Assembly (NCBI RefSeq): GCF_019668465.1
Contig: NZ_AP024828.1
Coordinates: 4,154,001-4,218,000, forward strand
Reading direction: 5' to 3'
DNA length: 64,000 bases
DNA from: Mycobacterium senriense
GTDB taxonomy: Bacteria; Actinomycetota; Actinomycetes; Mycobacteriales; Mycobacteriaceae
Part shown: piece by piece, positions 33,889-43,321 of the stretch
Layout: every line of letters begins with the position of its first letter
Numbering within the stretch: the stretch's first letter is position 1
Made by a program: the position numbers and the translations under genes
The notes under the pieces: generated by a model
The model's database searches: none
Told to the model about the DNA's origin: nothing
What the model saw: only the letters and a program-made list of their open reading frames with translations

Positions 33889-35873
33889 CCCTCGGCGGCG
33901 GCGTGGAATACGGCGGTGATCTCGGCGACTCGTGGATCCTCGCGCAGCTGCTCGAGCGTCTCCGGGAGTGGCAGGCGCCAATTCGGGTATTCGTCAATGG
34001 TCCCAGGCAAATTGGGCTGCCGCGGCTCGGCGACGATGTCGTAGGGCGAGATCAACTTCAACCTGCTCGGGGTCGCCGCCAAGAAGCGGTGCATCGCGAC
34101 GATGATGTCGTTCTCGTCCGGGTCGGTAGGCAGCAGCCCTTCGGAACGCAGCAACGTCAGCCACTCGGCTTTCTCCTGGTCGGCTGAGGACTGTTCGGCG
34201 GGCACGTCGTCGAGCAGGCCGAGCCCCGCGCGCACCCGCACGTGTTCGCCTCGCAAAAATCCTGCGGCAGTGGGCAAGTCGTGGGTGGACAGGCTGGCAG
34301 CCGCGCGCGACGGCCAGCTTGACGACGCGAGCAAGGGTTGTTCGGGCGCGGACTCGTCGCGGGTGAACCACGACACCGCGCAGCCCAGCATTCCGTTGTC
34401 GCGCAATGCTTCCGTGACTTCCGGCTCGACAGTGCCCAGGTCCTCCCCGACCACGATCGCGCCGGCGCGCTGGGCTTCGAGCGCGAGCACGGCGAGCATG
34501 GTGTCGGCATCGTAATGGACGTAGGTGCCCCGATCGGGGGAGTCGCCCGGAGGTATCCACCACAGCCGCCATAAGCCGGCGACGTGGTCGATCCGTAGGC
34601 CGTCGGCGTGAACGATAATGGCGCGCAACATTTCTCGCAGCGCAGTGTAGCCGGTGGCGGCGAGTCGGTCCGGGCGCCAGGGCGGTAGTCCCCAGTCTTG
34701 GCCGCGCGGGGTGAAATTGTCCGGGGGAGCACCGACGTGAACTCCGGCGGCCAGCATGTCGGCCAGGGCCCACGCGTCAGCGCCGTCCGAGTCGACCCCG
34801 ACCGGGAGGTCATGCAAGACGCCCAGCGCCATACCGGCTCTTCGTGCGGCGCTGCGTACTTCGGCGAGCTGTTCGGCGCAGCGTTGCTGCACCCAGGCGT
34901 GAAACGCGATCCTGGGTGCCAGCTCTTTGCGAGCCGCGGTGACCCCCGGCCCGTCGACATCCCGCAAAGATTCGGGCCATTGTGGCCAGCGGCCACCGTA
35001 TCGCTCGGCCAGCGCGCAGTAGGTGGCCCAGTCGCGCAGCGCCCTGGATGAGGGGGACTCGTCGATTACCCAAGGCCGGTTCTCCGCGCGCCAAAGCAAC
35101 TCGAGCGCCGCTCGTTTGGCGGCCCAGACAAGGTCGTGGTCAATCCGCTCGGTCCCGGGCGAGACACGCAGTGCGTCAACTTCCGTTCGGGTTTGTGGGT
35201 CGGCCCGACGGTAGGCGTCGAGGTCCTCGATGCGCAGCGCCAGCGGGTTGGCGAATCGTCGACTGGACGGGGTGTAAGGGGAGGGTTGAACCGGATGCGT
35301 CGGGCCGGGCGCATTCAGCGGGTTGAGCAACACCGCGCCCGCGCCGTGCGCCGCCGAGGTCCAGTCGATGAAGTCTCGCAGGTCGCCCAGATCACCGATC
35401 CCCCATGAGCGCCTCGATCGCAGGGCATACAGCTGCAGCATCCATCCCCAGGTCACCGGCGTTTGAGGCACGCGCGGCGGGGCGGCCACCAGGGTGACTT
35501 CTTGGCCGTCCCTGGTGTGCAACCGGTACCAGCCCGACGGCAAATCGCCGGGTAGCTCGTCGCGCACATCGGTGCGATTGCCGTCTTCCCCAACCAACGC
35601 CACAGCTCCGGGAAATGACCGCGGCCGGCCATCCACCCGCACAGCGACTGTCGGTGCCAGCGCTCCTGCACGCTTGTGCTCGGCCAACCTGGCCAATTCG
35701 CGACGCCGGTCGGCATCGCTGCCGGCTTCGACCTCGAGCAACCCGAGCACCCGGACCACCACGTCGGCGTCCACCTGGACCGGTTCGCGTCGTTCGTTCC
35801 GGTAGAAGGTAGCCACCCCGTGGGCGTCGGCCAGCTGGCGCAAGTCTTCGGGCACCGCCTTTGGCGTCGCCAT
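33885..35873 (-). CDS. malQ: 4-alpha-glucanotransferase (amylomaltase), MalQ family
   Basis: A 662-residue GH77 enzyme that disproportionates maltodextrins, linked to glycogen or trehalose metabolism in the cytoplasm. Seen are SWGIGDLGDLRDF (glycan-binding start of the barrel), ADGLRIDHVAGLWRLWWIP (nucleophile Asp), VVGEDLGTVEPEV (acid/base Glu) and STHDLPTAAGF (third acid). The N-terminal domain typical of actinobacterial MalQ is present but short. It is shorter than, and clearly diverged from, the M. tuberculosis MalQ I remember (724 aa, Rv1781c), and it lies at a different locus, so it may be a second paralogue. The ATG at 35873 is used; an in-frame TTG at 35930 would add 19 residues. It converges on metH. 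Confidence 0.87.
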   Translation of the reverse strand: MATPKAVPEDLRQLADAHGVATFYRNERREPVQVDADVVVRVLGLLEVEAGSDADRRRELARLAEHKRAGALAPTVAVRVDGRPRSFPGAVALVGEDGNRTDVRDELPGDLPSGWYRLHTRDGQEVTLVAAPPRVPQTPVTWGWMLQLYALRSRRSWGIGDLGDLRDFIDWTSAAHGAGAVLLNPLNAPGPTHPVQPSPYTPSSRRFANPLALRIEDLDAYRRADPQTRTEVDALRVSPGTERIDHDLVWAAKRAALELLWRAENRPWVIDESPSSRALRDWATYCALAERYGGRWPQWPESLRDVDGPGVTAARKELAPRIAFHAWVQQRCAEQLAEVRSAARRAGMALGVLHDLPVGVDSDGADAWALADMLAAGVHVGAPPDNFTPRGQDWGLPPWRPDRLAATGYTALREMLRAIIVHADGLRIDHVAGLWRLWWIPPGDSPDRGTYVHYDADTMLAVLALEAQRAGAIVVGEDLGTVEPEVTEALRDNGMLGCAVSWFTRDESAPEQPLLASSSWPSRAAASLSTHDLPTAAGFLRGEHVRVRAGLGLLDDVPAEQSSADQEKAEWLTLLRSEGLLPTDPDENDIIVAMHRFLAATPSRLKLISPYDIVAEPRQPNLPGTIDEYPNWRLPLPETLEQLREDPRVAEITAVFHAAAEG

Positions 35874-36074
35874 CAGAGTGTCAGCGATGGCGGCACGGCG
35901 GGGCGAATCTGTGAAAGGTTGGCGTCGCAAGCACGGGAAGTGCTTACACAGCGAAGAGGTCGGCGCACTTCTGGAAGGTACCCAGCCGGCGTCGGCTTAC
36001 ACGGAATCGCCGTGAGCGCCGGGGCCGTCGCCAACGGTACTGGGCCGCAAGCGCTGCACGATGGCAAGCCCTAC

Positions 36075-36842
36075 TCAGATGCGCAGCACCGGGCTCAGCG
36101 CGGACAGCGGGATGCGCGCCTGCACCGTGCCGCCGTCCATGAACCACTGCGGCAGGCCCGGGGAGAAGTTGATCGGCTCGTCGTGGCCCACCGGATAGTC
36201 AGGCATGTAGATGATCAACTCGTCCGGCGTCACCGCCCACGCCTTGTACGCGCCCGAGTAGACCTTGTCCGGAGTCCACCGGTCGACGATAAATGGGTAG
36301 GTGCCCGGGTCGTGCGGCGGCGGCGCCTGGTTCAGTGCGGTTTCGATAAACGGCTGGGCCAGTGGGGGAATGGCGATCAGCGGATTCGACGTCGTCAGGT
36401 CCGCCAGCTGTACCCGCCTGCCGGCCGCCATGTCGAAGGTGAACGTCCGGTAGGCGTTGTTGGGTTTGGGTCCGTCGGCGTGATAGTCCTCGTGGAACAC
36501 CGCGCTGAGCAGATTGCCGCGCCGAAAAACCTCGAAATTCTCTTCGCCGAAGCTGTCGGCGGCCATGCTGCCGTTGGCGCTTCGCCAGTTGTTGACCAGG
36601 GTGTGCAGGTAGTCCCGGATCACCGGGCCGGTGGTCGGATTGTCGACGAGGTCGTCGGGCACGGCGACCTTGATGTCGCGCACAGCGTTGCGTTCCGACG
36701 TCACCGAGGTGTGGCAGTACTGGCCGTCCCAGTCGCCGCCGAGCTCGCCGCAGAACGACGGCGCCGACGCGTGCGTGGTGGCGGTGCTGGGAATCGTTGC
36801 GGCCGCGGCCATTACGAGCGCCGCCGACAGTCTTTTGAGCAT
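36075..36842 (-). CDS. Secreted DUF3298/MPT64-like protein
   Basis: A 255-residue protein with a Sec signal peptide (MLKRLSAALVMAAAATIPST, cleavage near HASA). The mature part has the features of the DUF3298/RsiV-like MPT64 family: FTFDMAAGRRVQLADL, then WAVTPDELIIYMPDYPVGH and a final LSALSPVLRI. An early Cys pair (FCGELGGDWDGQYCHTS) is conserved in TB22.2/MPT64-like proteins. It starts 17 bp after the Mce-associated membrane protein gene and is the last gene of the mce transcription unit. The family is exported and immunogenic in mycobacteria; its molecular function is not established. An envelope or extracellular role linked to the Mce importer is inference. Confidence 0.8.
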   Translation of the reverse strand: MLKRLSAALVMAAAATIPSTATTHASAPSFCGELGGDWDGQYCHTSVTSERNAVRDIKVAVPDDLVDNPTTGPVIRDYLHTLVNNWRSANGSMAADSFGEENFEVFRRGNLLSAVFHEDYHADGPKPNNAYRTFTFDMAAGRRVQLADLTTSNPLIAIPPLAQPFIETALNQAPPPHDPGTYPFIVDRWTPDKVYSGAYKAWAVTPDELIIYMPDYPVGHDEPINFSPGLPQWFMDGGTVQARIPLSALSPVLRI

Positions 36843-36859
36843 GAAAGATTCCGCTCGGG

Positions 36860-37591
36860 TCAGAGGAGTTGGACTTTGCTCGCCCGCCAGCGACCGTCGA
36901 CCTTCTCCATGGTCATCTTGATCCTGCTTCGGTCGACGCGCGGGTCGGGTGCTGCCGTGTTGGTGACGGTCTGGTCGATGAAGAGCAGCACGACGACCCG
37001 GTCGGTGGATTCGGACTGAATGGCCGAATCGACCACCACGCCGTGCGCGGTCGCCTTGTTGTCGATCAGCAGCTGCCGGAGCTTGACGCTGGACTGGGTG
37101 TACATGTCCTTGAATTCGCCGGTTGCGCCGTCGAGCACCTGTTTGAAATTGTCGTCGACCTTGTTCGAGTCGATGCTCGTGAGCACCTGCGCGTAGCCGA
37201 TGGCCGCCTGTTGCGCCTGTTCACCCGCCACCTTCAACTGATGGTCCTGCCACTGTCGCCAGCCGAGGAACCCCGAAACGGCAAGCGCGGCAATGAGTAA
37301 CGCCGGCAGCACGCTGCGCCGCAGGTAGTCTCGCCAGGGCCGCTTTGCGCGCTCGGTCTCCGGACGCTTGCGTTTGAGCAACGCACCGCCGTCTTCGTCG
37401 TCGCCCGGCTCGTCACCCTCATCAGCGGCCGCGACGTCGGCCGAATCCTCGAGCGCGTCGGCGGATTCGTCGGCGCGTTTCTCCTCGGCGTCTTCGCCTG
37501 CGACGTCCGGTGTTTCGGCACCCGATTCCACGTCGGTCTCGGCATCGGATTCCGTGACGGCTTTCGGGTTCTTCTTGGTAGTCACGACCAC
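36860..37591 (-). CDS. Mce-associated membrane protein (Mam, VirB8-like)
   Basis: About 243 residues. A long acidic Asp/Glu/Ala-rich cytoplasmic N-terminus (to about 68) leads to a basic patch (LLKRKRPETERAKRPWRD), one membrane helix (SVLPALLIAALAVSGFLGW) and a periplasmic NTF2/VirB8-like domain (IGYAQVLTSIDSN, then VVVLLFIDQTVTN). This is the layout of the Mam proteins encoded after mceF in other mce operons, which are thought to stabilise Mce complexes. The start is uncertain: AGGAG at 37598-37602 lies 6 nt from GTG 37591, while ATG 37595-37597 abuts it and is too close. It lies 32 bp after mceF. Confidence 0.88.
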   Translation of the reverse strand: MVVTTKKNPKAVTESDAETDVESGAETPDVAGEDAEEKRADESADALEDSADVAAADEGDEPGDDEDGGALLKRKRPETERAKRPWRDYLRRSVLPALLIAALAVSGFLGWRQWQDHQLKVAGEQAQQAAIGYAQVLTSIDSNKVDDNFKQVLDGATGEFKDMYTQSSVKLRQLLIDNKATAHGVVVDSAIQSESTDRVVVLLFIDQTVTNTAAPDPRVDRSRIKMTMEKVDGRWRASKVQLL

Positions 37592-37623
37592 GATCATCTC
37601 CTAAAGGTCGATGGATTCAGCGC

Positions 37624-38883
37624 TCAGTGCGGTGGTTCGATCGGCAGCTGGGGACCGCCGTAGGGGGTGGGAATGGTGTAGCGGCCCCGCGGGGTCGGAT
37701 CGGTTCGCTGACCGAGGTTCGCGCCCGGCGGTGGGCCTGCGGTGTCGTCGCCGCCCGGCCGCGGCGCGTTCTTGGCGCCGCGGATCGAGACCGCAGGGTC
37801 GTCGTCGCGACAGTAGGTGTACATGAACGGCTCGTAGTAGTCGGCCGCGGACGACGCGTGCGCCGGTGTCCCGTAGTCGCACACGTAGCGGGGGTAGAGG
37901 TCGGCCGTCGCCCAGACTCCGCCGTCGTGGAATGCGCTCGTCACCGCGTCCAGCACCGACCCGCGGTAGTCGGGGAACAGCGCGTTGAGCGCCGGGACCC
38001 GCAGATAGAACAGCTGCGACATGGTGGCCATGCTGCCCAGCAGCTGCACCATGGTGTCGGAGTTGTCCGCGAATAGATTGTCGATGGCCGAAAGGGTGCG
38101 CGGCGTCTGCTGAGTCAACCGGCGGTAGCCGGCCTGCATCCTGGCCACGCCGGTCAGCGTCTGGTTGAGTTCGGTTGCGGTAGCGGCTAATCCGCTGTTC
38201 TTGTCGCTGGCCAGGGTGAGAACGACGCGGCTGGTCTTGATGATGCTGGTGGTCTGGGGCAGCACCGAATCGAGCGTCGAAAGTAGGAATGTGCCGCCGT
38301 CGACGATGGCTGTCAGCTTCGCCGGACCCTCCTTGCTCAGGCTCAACTCCTTCTTGATCAACTCGATCTTCTGCGGGTCCACCTGGGCCAGCATCCCGTC
38401 GGCGTCGCCGAGCAACTGTGCCAGGCTGACCGGGACGGTGGTGTGGTCCAGGGCGATCAGGCTGCCGTCATGCAGATACGGGCCGGTGTCGGACGCGGCT
38501 TCGAAGTTGATGTATTGCTCACCGGCCGGCGACAGCGCCGACACGTGCACGACGCTGTTGGCCGGGATCCGCACTTTCGACGTGATGCTGGCGACGGCGT
38601 TCACCCCGGTGTCGGTGATCTGTAGCGACTCGACTCGGCCGATGCGCACTCCGCGCAGCGCGACGTCCTGATTGGGCAGCAGGCCACCGGATTCCGCCAA
38701 TTGCACGGTAACCCGGTAGGACGAGGCGAAGGGTTTCACCCGCAACGCGCCGGCGAGCAGATAGGCGGTCGCCACGACCAGGATGAGCACCAGGCCGGCC
38801 ACCGACAGCCAGACCTGTTGCCGATGGCCCGTGCGCACCGCGCGGACAACGACATCGGCGAAGTTGGCGACGGCGCGCATCAT
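37624..38883 (-). CDS. MceF-family protein
   Basis: A 419-residue Mce protein. It has an N-terminal signal-anchor helix (WLSVAGLVLILVVATAYLL), the MlaD/Mce domain (about 45-125: YRVTVQLAESGGLLPNQDVALRGVRIGRVESL), then the helical Mce extension and a Pro/Gly-rich C-terminus. Mce A-F proteins form a hexameric tunnel that carries lipids across the mycobacterial envelope to YrbE/Mla permeases powered by a shared ATPase. The two ATGs at 38883 and 38880 overlap the mceE stop (ATGATGA), so translation is coupled. The position as sixth mce gene and the sequence fit MceF. Which numbered mce locus this is cannot be told. Confidence 0.93.
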   Translation of the reverse strand: MMRAVANFADVVVRAVRTGHRQQVWLSVAGLVLILVVATAYLLAGALRVKPFASSYRVTVQLAESGGLLPNQDVALRGVRIGRVESLQITDTGVNAVASITSKVRIPANSVVHVSALSPAGEQYINFEAASDTGPYLHDGSLIALDHTTVPVSLAQLLGDADGMLAQVDPQKIELIKKELSLSKEGPAKLTAIVDGGTFLLSTLDSVLPQTTSIIKTSRVVLTLASDKNSGLAATATELNQTLTGVARMQAGYRRLTQQTPRTLSAIDNLFADNSDTMVQLLGSMATMSQLFYLRVPALNALFPDYRGSVLDAVTSAFHDGGVWATADLYPRYVCDYGTPAHASSAADYYEPFMYTYCRDDDPAVSIRGAKNAPRPGGDDTAGPPPGANLGQRTDPTPRGRYTIPTPYGGPQLPIEPPH

Positions 38884-40109
38884 GGCTGCGGTCCTGGCGG
38901 TGGCGACGCCCCGGGTGCCGGTGCCGGCGGGGGCCCGGGAGCGACGTCGATCTGGCCCGGAATGTTGGGGTCCGGGATGACGGGAACCTGTGGCGAGTTC
39001 GGCCCCCGGCCGACGATGCGTTCCTGCAGCCGCCACAGCGTGTACTTCAGGGTGCCGACGAGCAGGTTCACGTTGTAGTGGTGCGGTCCGTGCAGGCCGA
39101 TGTCACCGGCGAACCCGATATCGGGGAGCGACCCCAGCATGATCTTGTCCACGCCCACGTTCACCGAAATCGAGTTCCCGGCAGTGGATTTGACCAGGGC
39201 GGGGATCAGCCGGTTGATCGACAGCCAGCTGGTATCGGGGCTCATGGCAACGTCGTTGGCGGCGCCGGCGATCGTGTTCAGGTCGCGGACCATGCTACGG
39301 CCGCTGGTGTCGGTCCCGCCGATCGACGGGAACCTGGCGAGCAACCGGGAGATATCACCCACCTGTACGGCCAGGTTGGACAGTTGACTGGTGTTGTCGG
39401 CCAGGGTCGAAGTGGCGGGGCTGGCGGCCGCCATGAGGTCGCCGATGGTCTGGTTCTTGGCGTCGAGTTGATCGGCCAGGCGCGACAATTGGGTCAACGC
39501 GCGCGAGATCTGATCGGACCGGGCATCCAGAGTCCCGAGCAGCTCGTTGGACTTGCGGATCATATCTCCGAACGCCTGGCCCTGGTCGCCGGTCGCCTTA
39601 CCGAAACCGTTGATGATGTTGGTGAAATTGCGAACCGCCCCGCCGTTCATCAAAATCGCCGCCGAGCTCAGCACCGACTCGACGGTCGCGGCGGCCGCGG
39701 TCGAATCCAGGCCGATGGTGTCGCCGTTGCGCAGCAGCGGCGTGTCCGCGGGATCGTCGGCGGGTGGCTTCAGCGCGACGAACACGTCGCCCAACGGTGT
39801 CGCGGTCCGCAATTCGGCGGTGCTGCCCCGCGGCAGTTGCACGCCGTCCCGGATGCGCAGCCGGGTGACCGCGGTGTAGTTGTGCGCGACCATCGATTCA
39901 AGCTGCCCGACGTCGGCGCCGGCGAGCTTGACCTTGGCGTTCATCGGCAGGTTCAGCGCGTTGGAGAACACAGCGTTGAGCGAATACCCGCCCGAGCCCA
40001 GCCCCGGGGCCGGAAGGGGCAGGCTGGCAAGGCCGTTCGTGGCGCATCCCGCGGTGACCATTGCCGCGGCCACCGCCGCCAGCATGCTGCGCGCGCCCGT
40101 CGTCATCAT
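38880..40109 (-). CDS. MceE-family lipoprotein (LprK-like)
   Basis: A 409-residue Mce protein with a lipoprotein signal ending VTAGC (Cys about 22), as expected for MceE, which is the lipidated member of Mce operons. The Mce/MlaD domain follows (about 42-115: GGYSLNAVFSNALNLPMNAKV). A long helical region contains repeated leucine/asparagine heptads (TGDQGQAFGDMIRKSNELL), and the C-terminus is a Pro-rich tail. The ATG at 40109 overlaps the mceD stop. It is predicted to be anchored in the membrane as part of the hetero-hexameric lipid channel. No unusual residues were noted. Confidence 0.93.
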   Translation of the reverse strand: MMTTGARSMLAAVAAAMVTAGCATNGLASLPLPAPGLGSGGYSLNAVFSNALNLPMNAKVKLAGADVGQLESMVAHNYTAVTRLRIRDGVQLPRGSTAELRTATPLGDVFVALKPPADDPADTPLLRNGDTIGLDSTAAAATVESVLSSAAILMNGGAVRNFTNIINGFGKATGDQGQAFGDMIRKSNELLGTLDARSDQISRALTQLSRLADQLDAKNQTIGDLMAAASPATSTLADNTSQLSNLAVQVGDISRLLARFPSIGGTDTSGRSMVRDLNTIAGAANDVAMSPDTSWLSINRLIPALVKSTAGNSISVNVGVDKIMLGSLPDIGFAGDIGLHGPHHYNVNLLVGTLKYTLWRLQERIVGRGPNSPQVPVIPDPNIPGQIDVAPGPPPAPAPGASPPPGPQP

Positions 40110-41221
40110 TTCTGCCCCATGGCGGCCAACCCGTCGAGCACATACGTCAAACCGAAATCGGGACCGAAGTCCTGGATGGTTCCCGTGCTGCAGCCCAGCT
40201 GCCGAAGGCCCATGAGATTGCAGATCTCTTTGGTGTACTGACTGTCGAACAGCAACCGATCCGTGAGGAAGCGGGCCCGCACGCTGCCGTTCGCCCGGTC
40301 GATCATGTTGTAGGCGTTATCGGCCACCAGGGGAGCCAGGTCCAGCAGCTCGGCCAGGTCGCGCCGCTGGTCGGTCACCGTCTTCAGCGTGTCATTGCCG
40401 TGCAGGACGGCCTGTTTGACGTTGTCCCGGTTTTCGTCCAGCAGGTCGCCGGCCCGTTGGATCAGCTGGTCGAGTTTGTGTCCGGTGCTGCCGCTGCCGA
40501 GGTCCTCGTCGGCCATGACCTGGCTGACTTGGTGGATGGTGGAGGCGAATTCGCGCAGTTTCGTGTCATTGGCGGCCACCGCGTCGAACAGCGTACTGAT
40601 GTTTCTGACGATCGTGGTGATCTGCTCGCGGGTGGCCGCGCCGCCGTCGCTGGACAGCCGCAGCGCCTTGGACAGCTCGCCGAGGGCGGCCTTGATATTT
40701 TCGCCGTTCCCATTGACCACCTCGGTCCCGCCGTTGAGCACGTCGGCGATCGGTCCTCCGCCGTGGCCGTCACCCTCCAGCGACTTGGTGACCTTGTCCA
40801 AAACGTTGAGCACGCTGCTGAATTCGACGGGTGTCTTGGTCCGGGGCAAGCCGATGGTGTCGTGGTTTTCCAGGATTGGTCCGCCGTGATAAGGCGGCGT
40901 GAGCTCGATCTGCCGGTCGGTGAGGATGGAGGTCGACACCGTGACGGCCTGCGCGGTGGCGGGCACTTTGACGTGACGGTCGATGGTGAACTCGACCTCG
41001 ACGTAGCCGCCCTTGGCGTTGATCTTGGTGATCTTGCCCACCGGCATGCCCAGCACCGCCACCTCGTTGCCCTCGTAGAGGCCTGAGGCGCTGTCGAATT
41101 GGGCGGTCACCGTGATCGTGTCCTCATCGGAACTCAAGGACCACCACCCGATTCCGATCACGGCGGCGATGACCGCGATCGCGGCGACGATGGCCAGCGT
41201 CCTGGCGCCGCGCCCCGTCAC
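40106..41221 (-). CDS. MceD-family protein
   Basis: A 371-residue Mce protein. One N-terminal membrane anchor (RTLAIVAAIAVIAAVIGIGWWSL) precedes the Mce domain (TVTAQFDSASGLYEGNEVAVLGMPVGKI) and an extended helical region. The C-terminus has no Pro-rich tail and carries a Cys pair (KEICNLMGLRQLGCST). I use GTG 41221, which overlaps the mceC stop as GTGA, in place of a longer in-frame start inside mceC. That gives the 4-bp coupling found throughout the operon. Role as fourth subunit of the lipid-transport hexamer is by position and family. Confidence 0.92.
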   Translation of the reverse strand: MTGRGARTLAIVAAIAVIAAVIGIGWWSLSSDEDTITVTAQFDSASGLYEGNEVAVLGMPVGKITKINAKGGYVEVEFTIDRHVKVPATAQAVTVSTSILTDRQIELTPPYHGGPILENHDTIGLPRTKTPVEFSSVLNVLDKVTKSLEGDGHGGGPIADVLNGGTEVVNGNGENIKAALGELSKALRLSSDGGAATREQITTIVRNISTLFDAVAANDTKLREFASTIHQVSQVMADEDLGSGSTGHKLDQLIQRAGDLLDENRDNVKQAVLHGNDTLKTVTDQRRDLAELLDLAPLVADNAYNMIDRANGSVRARFLTDRLLFDSQYTKEICNLMGLRQLGCSTGTIQDFGPDFGLTYVLDGLAAMGQK

Positions 41222-42273
41222 TTGCAGTCCTTGAAGTACTGGATCATGCCGAACTGCTTGGCGCGGCCGCTGATTGCACACATCCACGAGTCGATAGCCG
41301 GGACGTTGGGGGCGTTGAAGTTGATCGCGTTGCCGTCACCGGTGAGGTTGGCGGCCTCGCGGAAGAAGATCGGGCTGGTCTGCAGCATGCTGTGCAGCAG
41401 GTCGTCGTGTTGGGACATCAGGCTGGTGAAGTCGCGCATGTCTTTGATCAGCGCGTCCAGGCCCGAGCGGTCGTTGACCACCACCTGGCTCATGGTGTCG
41501 ACGAGGCTGGACAGGGATTGCATCATCGCGTGGAAAACGGCGCGCCGCGCAACGAATTGGCCCAGCAGGTCTTGCCCTTGGTCAACCAGAGCACCGACGC
41601 CGGCCTGCTGGCGCCGCAGCGTGTTCGTGACCTGCTCGGTGCTGCGGAGCAGCTGTCCCAGCTGGTCGCGCCGTACCGCGATGATCGAAGACAACGTGTT
41701 GATGTTCGTGATCGCCTGCGGCACAACCGCGGGCAGGCCCTCGAGCTGCTTGCCCAGCACCGCCAGCGACTGCGCGAACCTGTCGGAGTCGACCTGCTCG
41801 AAAGTGGTGGTGGCGTCCTGCAGCGCGGCCTGCAGGTCGTAGGGCACCGCGGTGTGCGCGAGGTCAAAGGTGTTGTTGGGCAGACGCGCCGGCCCGTTGG
41901 GTTCCAGCGCGAGGTAGCGCGAACCCAGGATGGTGGTGACCCTGATCTGCGCCCGGGAGTCCTTGCCCAGCTTGATGTCGTCGCGGACCTTCAAGCCCGC
42001 CTCGACGTGGTCGCCGACGAGTTTCATGCTGGTGACGTTGCCCACCGGGATGCCCGCGACCACGATCGGATTGCCGGCCCGCAGCGAGGCCGCCTGCAAA
42101 AACTCGGCGGTGTAATGCCGATAACCGGCGCCGATCGCGTGCACCAGCAGCATGACGCCGATCACCACCGCGACCACCGCGACGGCGATGAAGCCGAGCC
42201 AGGTCTTGTTGTAGCTTTCGAGCGGACGCTTCGTGATTCGCGAAAGCCGCTGCCGTACCCACGCGTCACCCAT
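41218..42273 (-). CDS. MceC-family protein
   Basis: A 351-residue Mce protein. It has a basic cytoplasmic N-terminus (VRQRLSRITKRPLESYN), a membrane anchor (WLGFIAVAVVAVVIGVMLLV) and the Mce domain (YRHYTAEFLQAASLRAGNPIVVAG). A leucine-rich helical segment follows, and the protein ends FKDCK with two Cys (WMCAISGRAKQF). The ATG at 42273 overlaps the end of mceB by 8 bp (ATGGGTGA), which I prefer to a longer frame starting within mceB. Third Mce subunit by order. Confidence 0.92.
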   Translation of the reverse strand: MGDAWVRQRLSRITKRPLESYNKTWLGFIAVAVVAVVIGVMLLVHAIGAGYRHYTAEFLQAASLRAGNPIVVAGIPVGNVTSMKLVGDHVEAGLKVRDDIKLGKDSRAQIRVTTILGSRYLALEPNGPARLPNNTFDLAHTAVPYDLQAALQDATTTFEQVDSDRFAQSLAVLGKQLEGLPAVVPQAITNINTLSSIIAVRRDQLGQLLRSTEQVTNTLRRQQAGVGALVDQGQDLLGQFVARRAVFHAMMQSLSSLVDTMSQVVVNDRSGLDALIKDMRDFTSLMSQHDDLLHSMLQTSPIFFREAANLTGDGNAINFNAPNVPAIDSWMCAISGRAKQFGMIQYFKDCK

Positions 42274-43321
42274 CGGCCGTGCTCCTGCAGCGCGGGGTGT
42301 GCCACGCCCGGTTGCCCGGGGTGGCGGCGTTGATGATGATCGGCACCACATCGTTGAGCCCGGGGAAGAACCCCATGAAGTTCACGTCGCAGACGTAGGC
42401 GTTGCCGTAGGCGCCCTGATTACCCACCCGGGCAAGGCCTTTCAGCAGCAGCGGAATGTTGTCGCCGAAGAAGGCCACCTGCGGTTCCACATCCATGATG
42501 TGTTTGGTGACACCGGGCTGACGATCGATGAATTCGCGCAGCGCCGGGTAGACGTCGATCGCAGAGGCCGACAGCCGGTTGGTAACCCGGGCCAGCGAAC
42601 CCACCGAGGCCACCAGGTCCGGGCGGCGCCGATCGAGCTCACCGACGACGCTGCGGGTCTGCGTGATGACTTCGTCGAGATTGTCGTTCTGCTGGGCGAG
42701 GTTGCCGACCACCTTGTTGAGGTTGGTGATCACGGTGCCGAGGGCCTGATCGCGGCCCGCGAATGTCTCCGTGAGCGTGGAGGTTTGGCCGACGAGCGTG
42801 GTGAGCGACGACGTGTCACCCTGCAGCGACTGGATGATGCCCTTGGTGAGGTTGTCGGCGTCATGCGGGTTCAGCAGGCTGAACAGCGGTTCGTAGCCGT
42901 TGAGCAGCGTGGTCACGTCGAACGAGGGCTCGGTGCGTTCCAGCGGGATGGTGCTGCCCGGGGGGAGCAGCTGCGGACTGCCTTCCCTGCCCAGGGACAG
43001 CCCGAGGTAACGCTGCCCGACGATGTTCTGGTAGGTCACCGACGCGAGGGTGTTCCCGAACAGCCGCTGTTCGGATTGCACCACGAACGAGACCTTCGCC
43101 AGGTTCCCGTCGAGTTCCACCTTTTCGACCCGGCCCACGCGCACCCCGGCCATCCGAACGTCGTCGCCCTCGCGAAGCCCGTACACGTCGGTGAACACCG
43201 CCGAATACCTGGCGGTGTCGCCGGCCACGTCCCGCCGCAGGCTCACATACACCAGCCAGGTCAGCGTCAACGAGACGATCATGAACAGGGTCAGCGCGAT
43301 GAGCGGGCCGCGAAATTTCAT
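42266..43321 (-). CDS. MceB-family protein
   Basis: A 351-residue Mce protein. The N-terminal anchor (PLIALTLFMIVSLTLTWLVYV) precedes the Mce domain (ARYSAVFTDVYGLREGDDVRMAGVRVGRVEKVEL) and a helical extension that ends with two Cys (NAYVCDVNFMGFF, HTPRCRSTADG). The ATG at 43321 overlaps the mceA stop (ATGA). No Pro-rich tail. Second Mce subunit by order, with all family hallmarks in place. Confidence 0.93.
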   Translation of the reverse strand: MKFRGPLIALTLFMIVSLTLTWLVYVSLRRDVAGDTARYSAVFTDVYGLREGDDVRMAGVRVGRVEKVELDGNLAKVSFVVQSEQRLFGNTLASVTYQNIVGQRYLGLSLGREGSPQLLPPGSTIPLERTEPSFDVTTLLNGYEPLFSLLNPHDADNLTKGIIQSLQGDTSSLTTLVGQTSTLTETFAGRDQALGTVITNLNKVVGNLAQQNDNLDEVITQTRSVVGELDRRRPDLVASVGSLARVTNRLSASAIDVYPALREFIDRQPGVTKHIMDVEPQVAFFGDNIPLLLKGLARVGNQGAYGNAYVCDVNFMGFFPGLNDVVPIIINAATPGNRAWHTPRCRSTADG

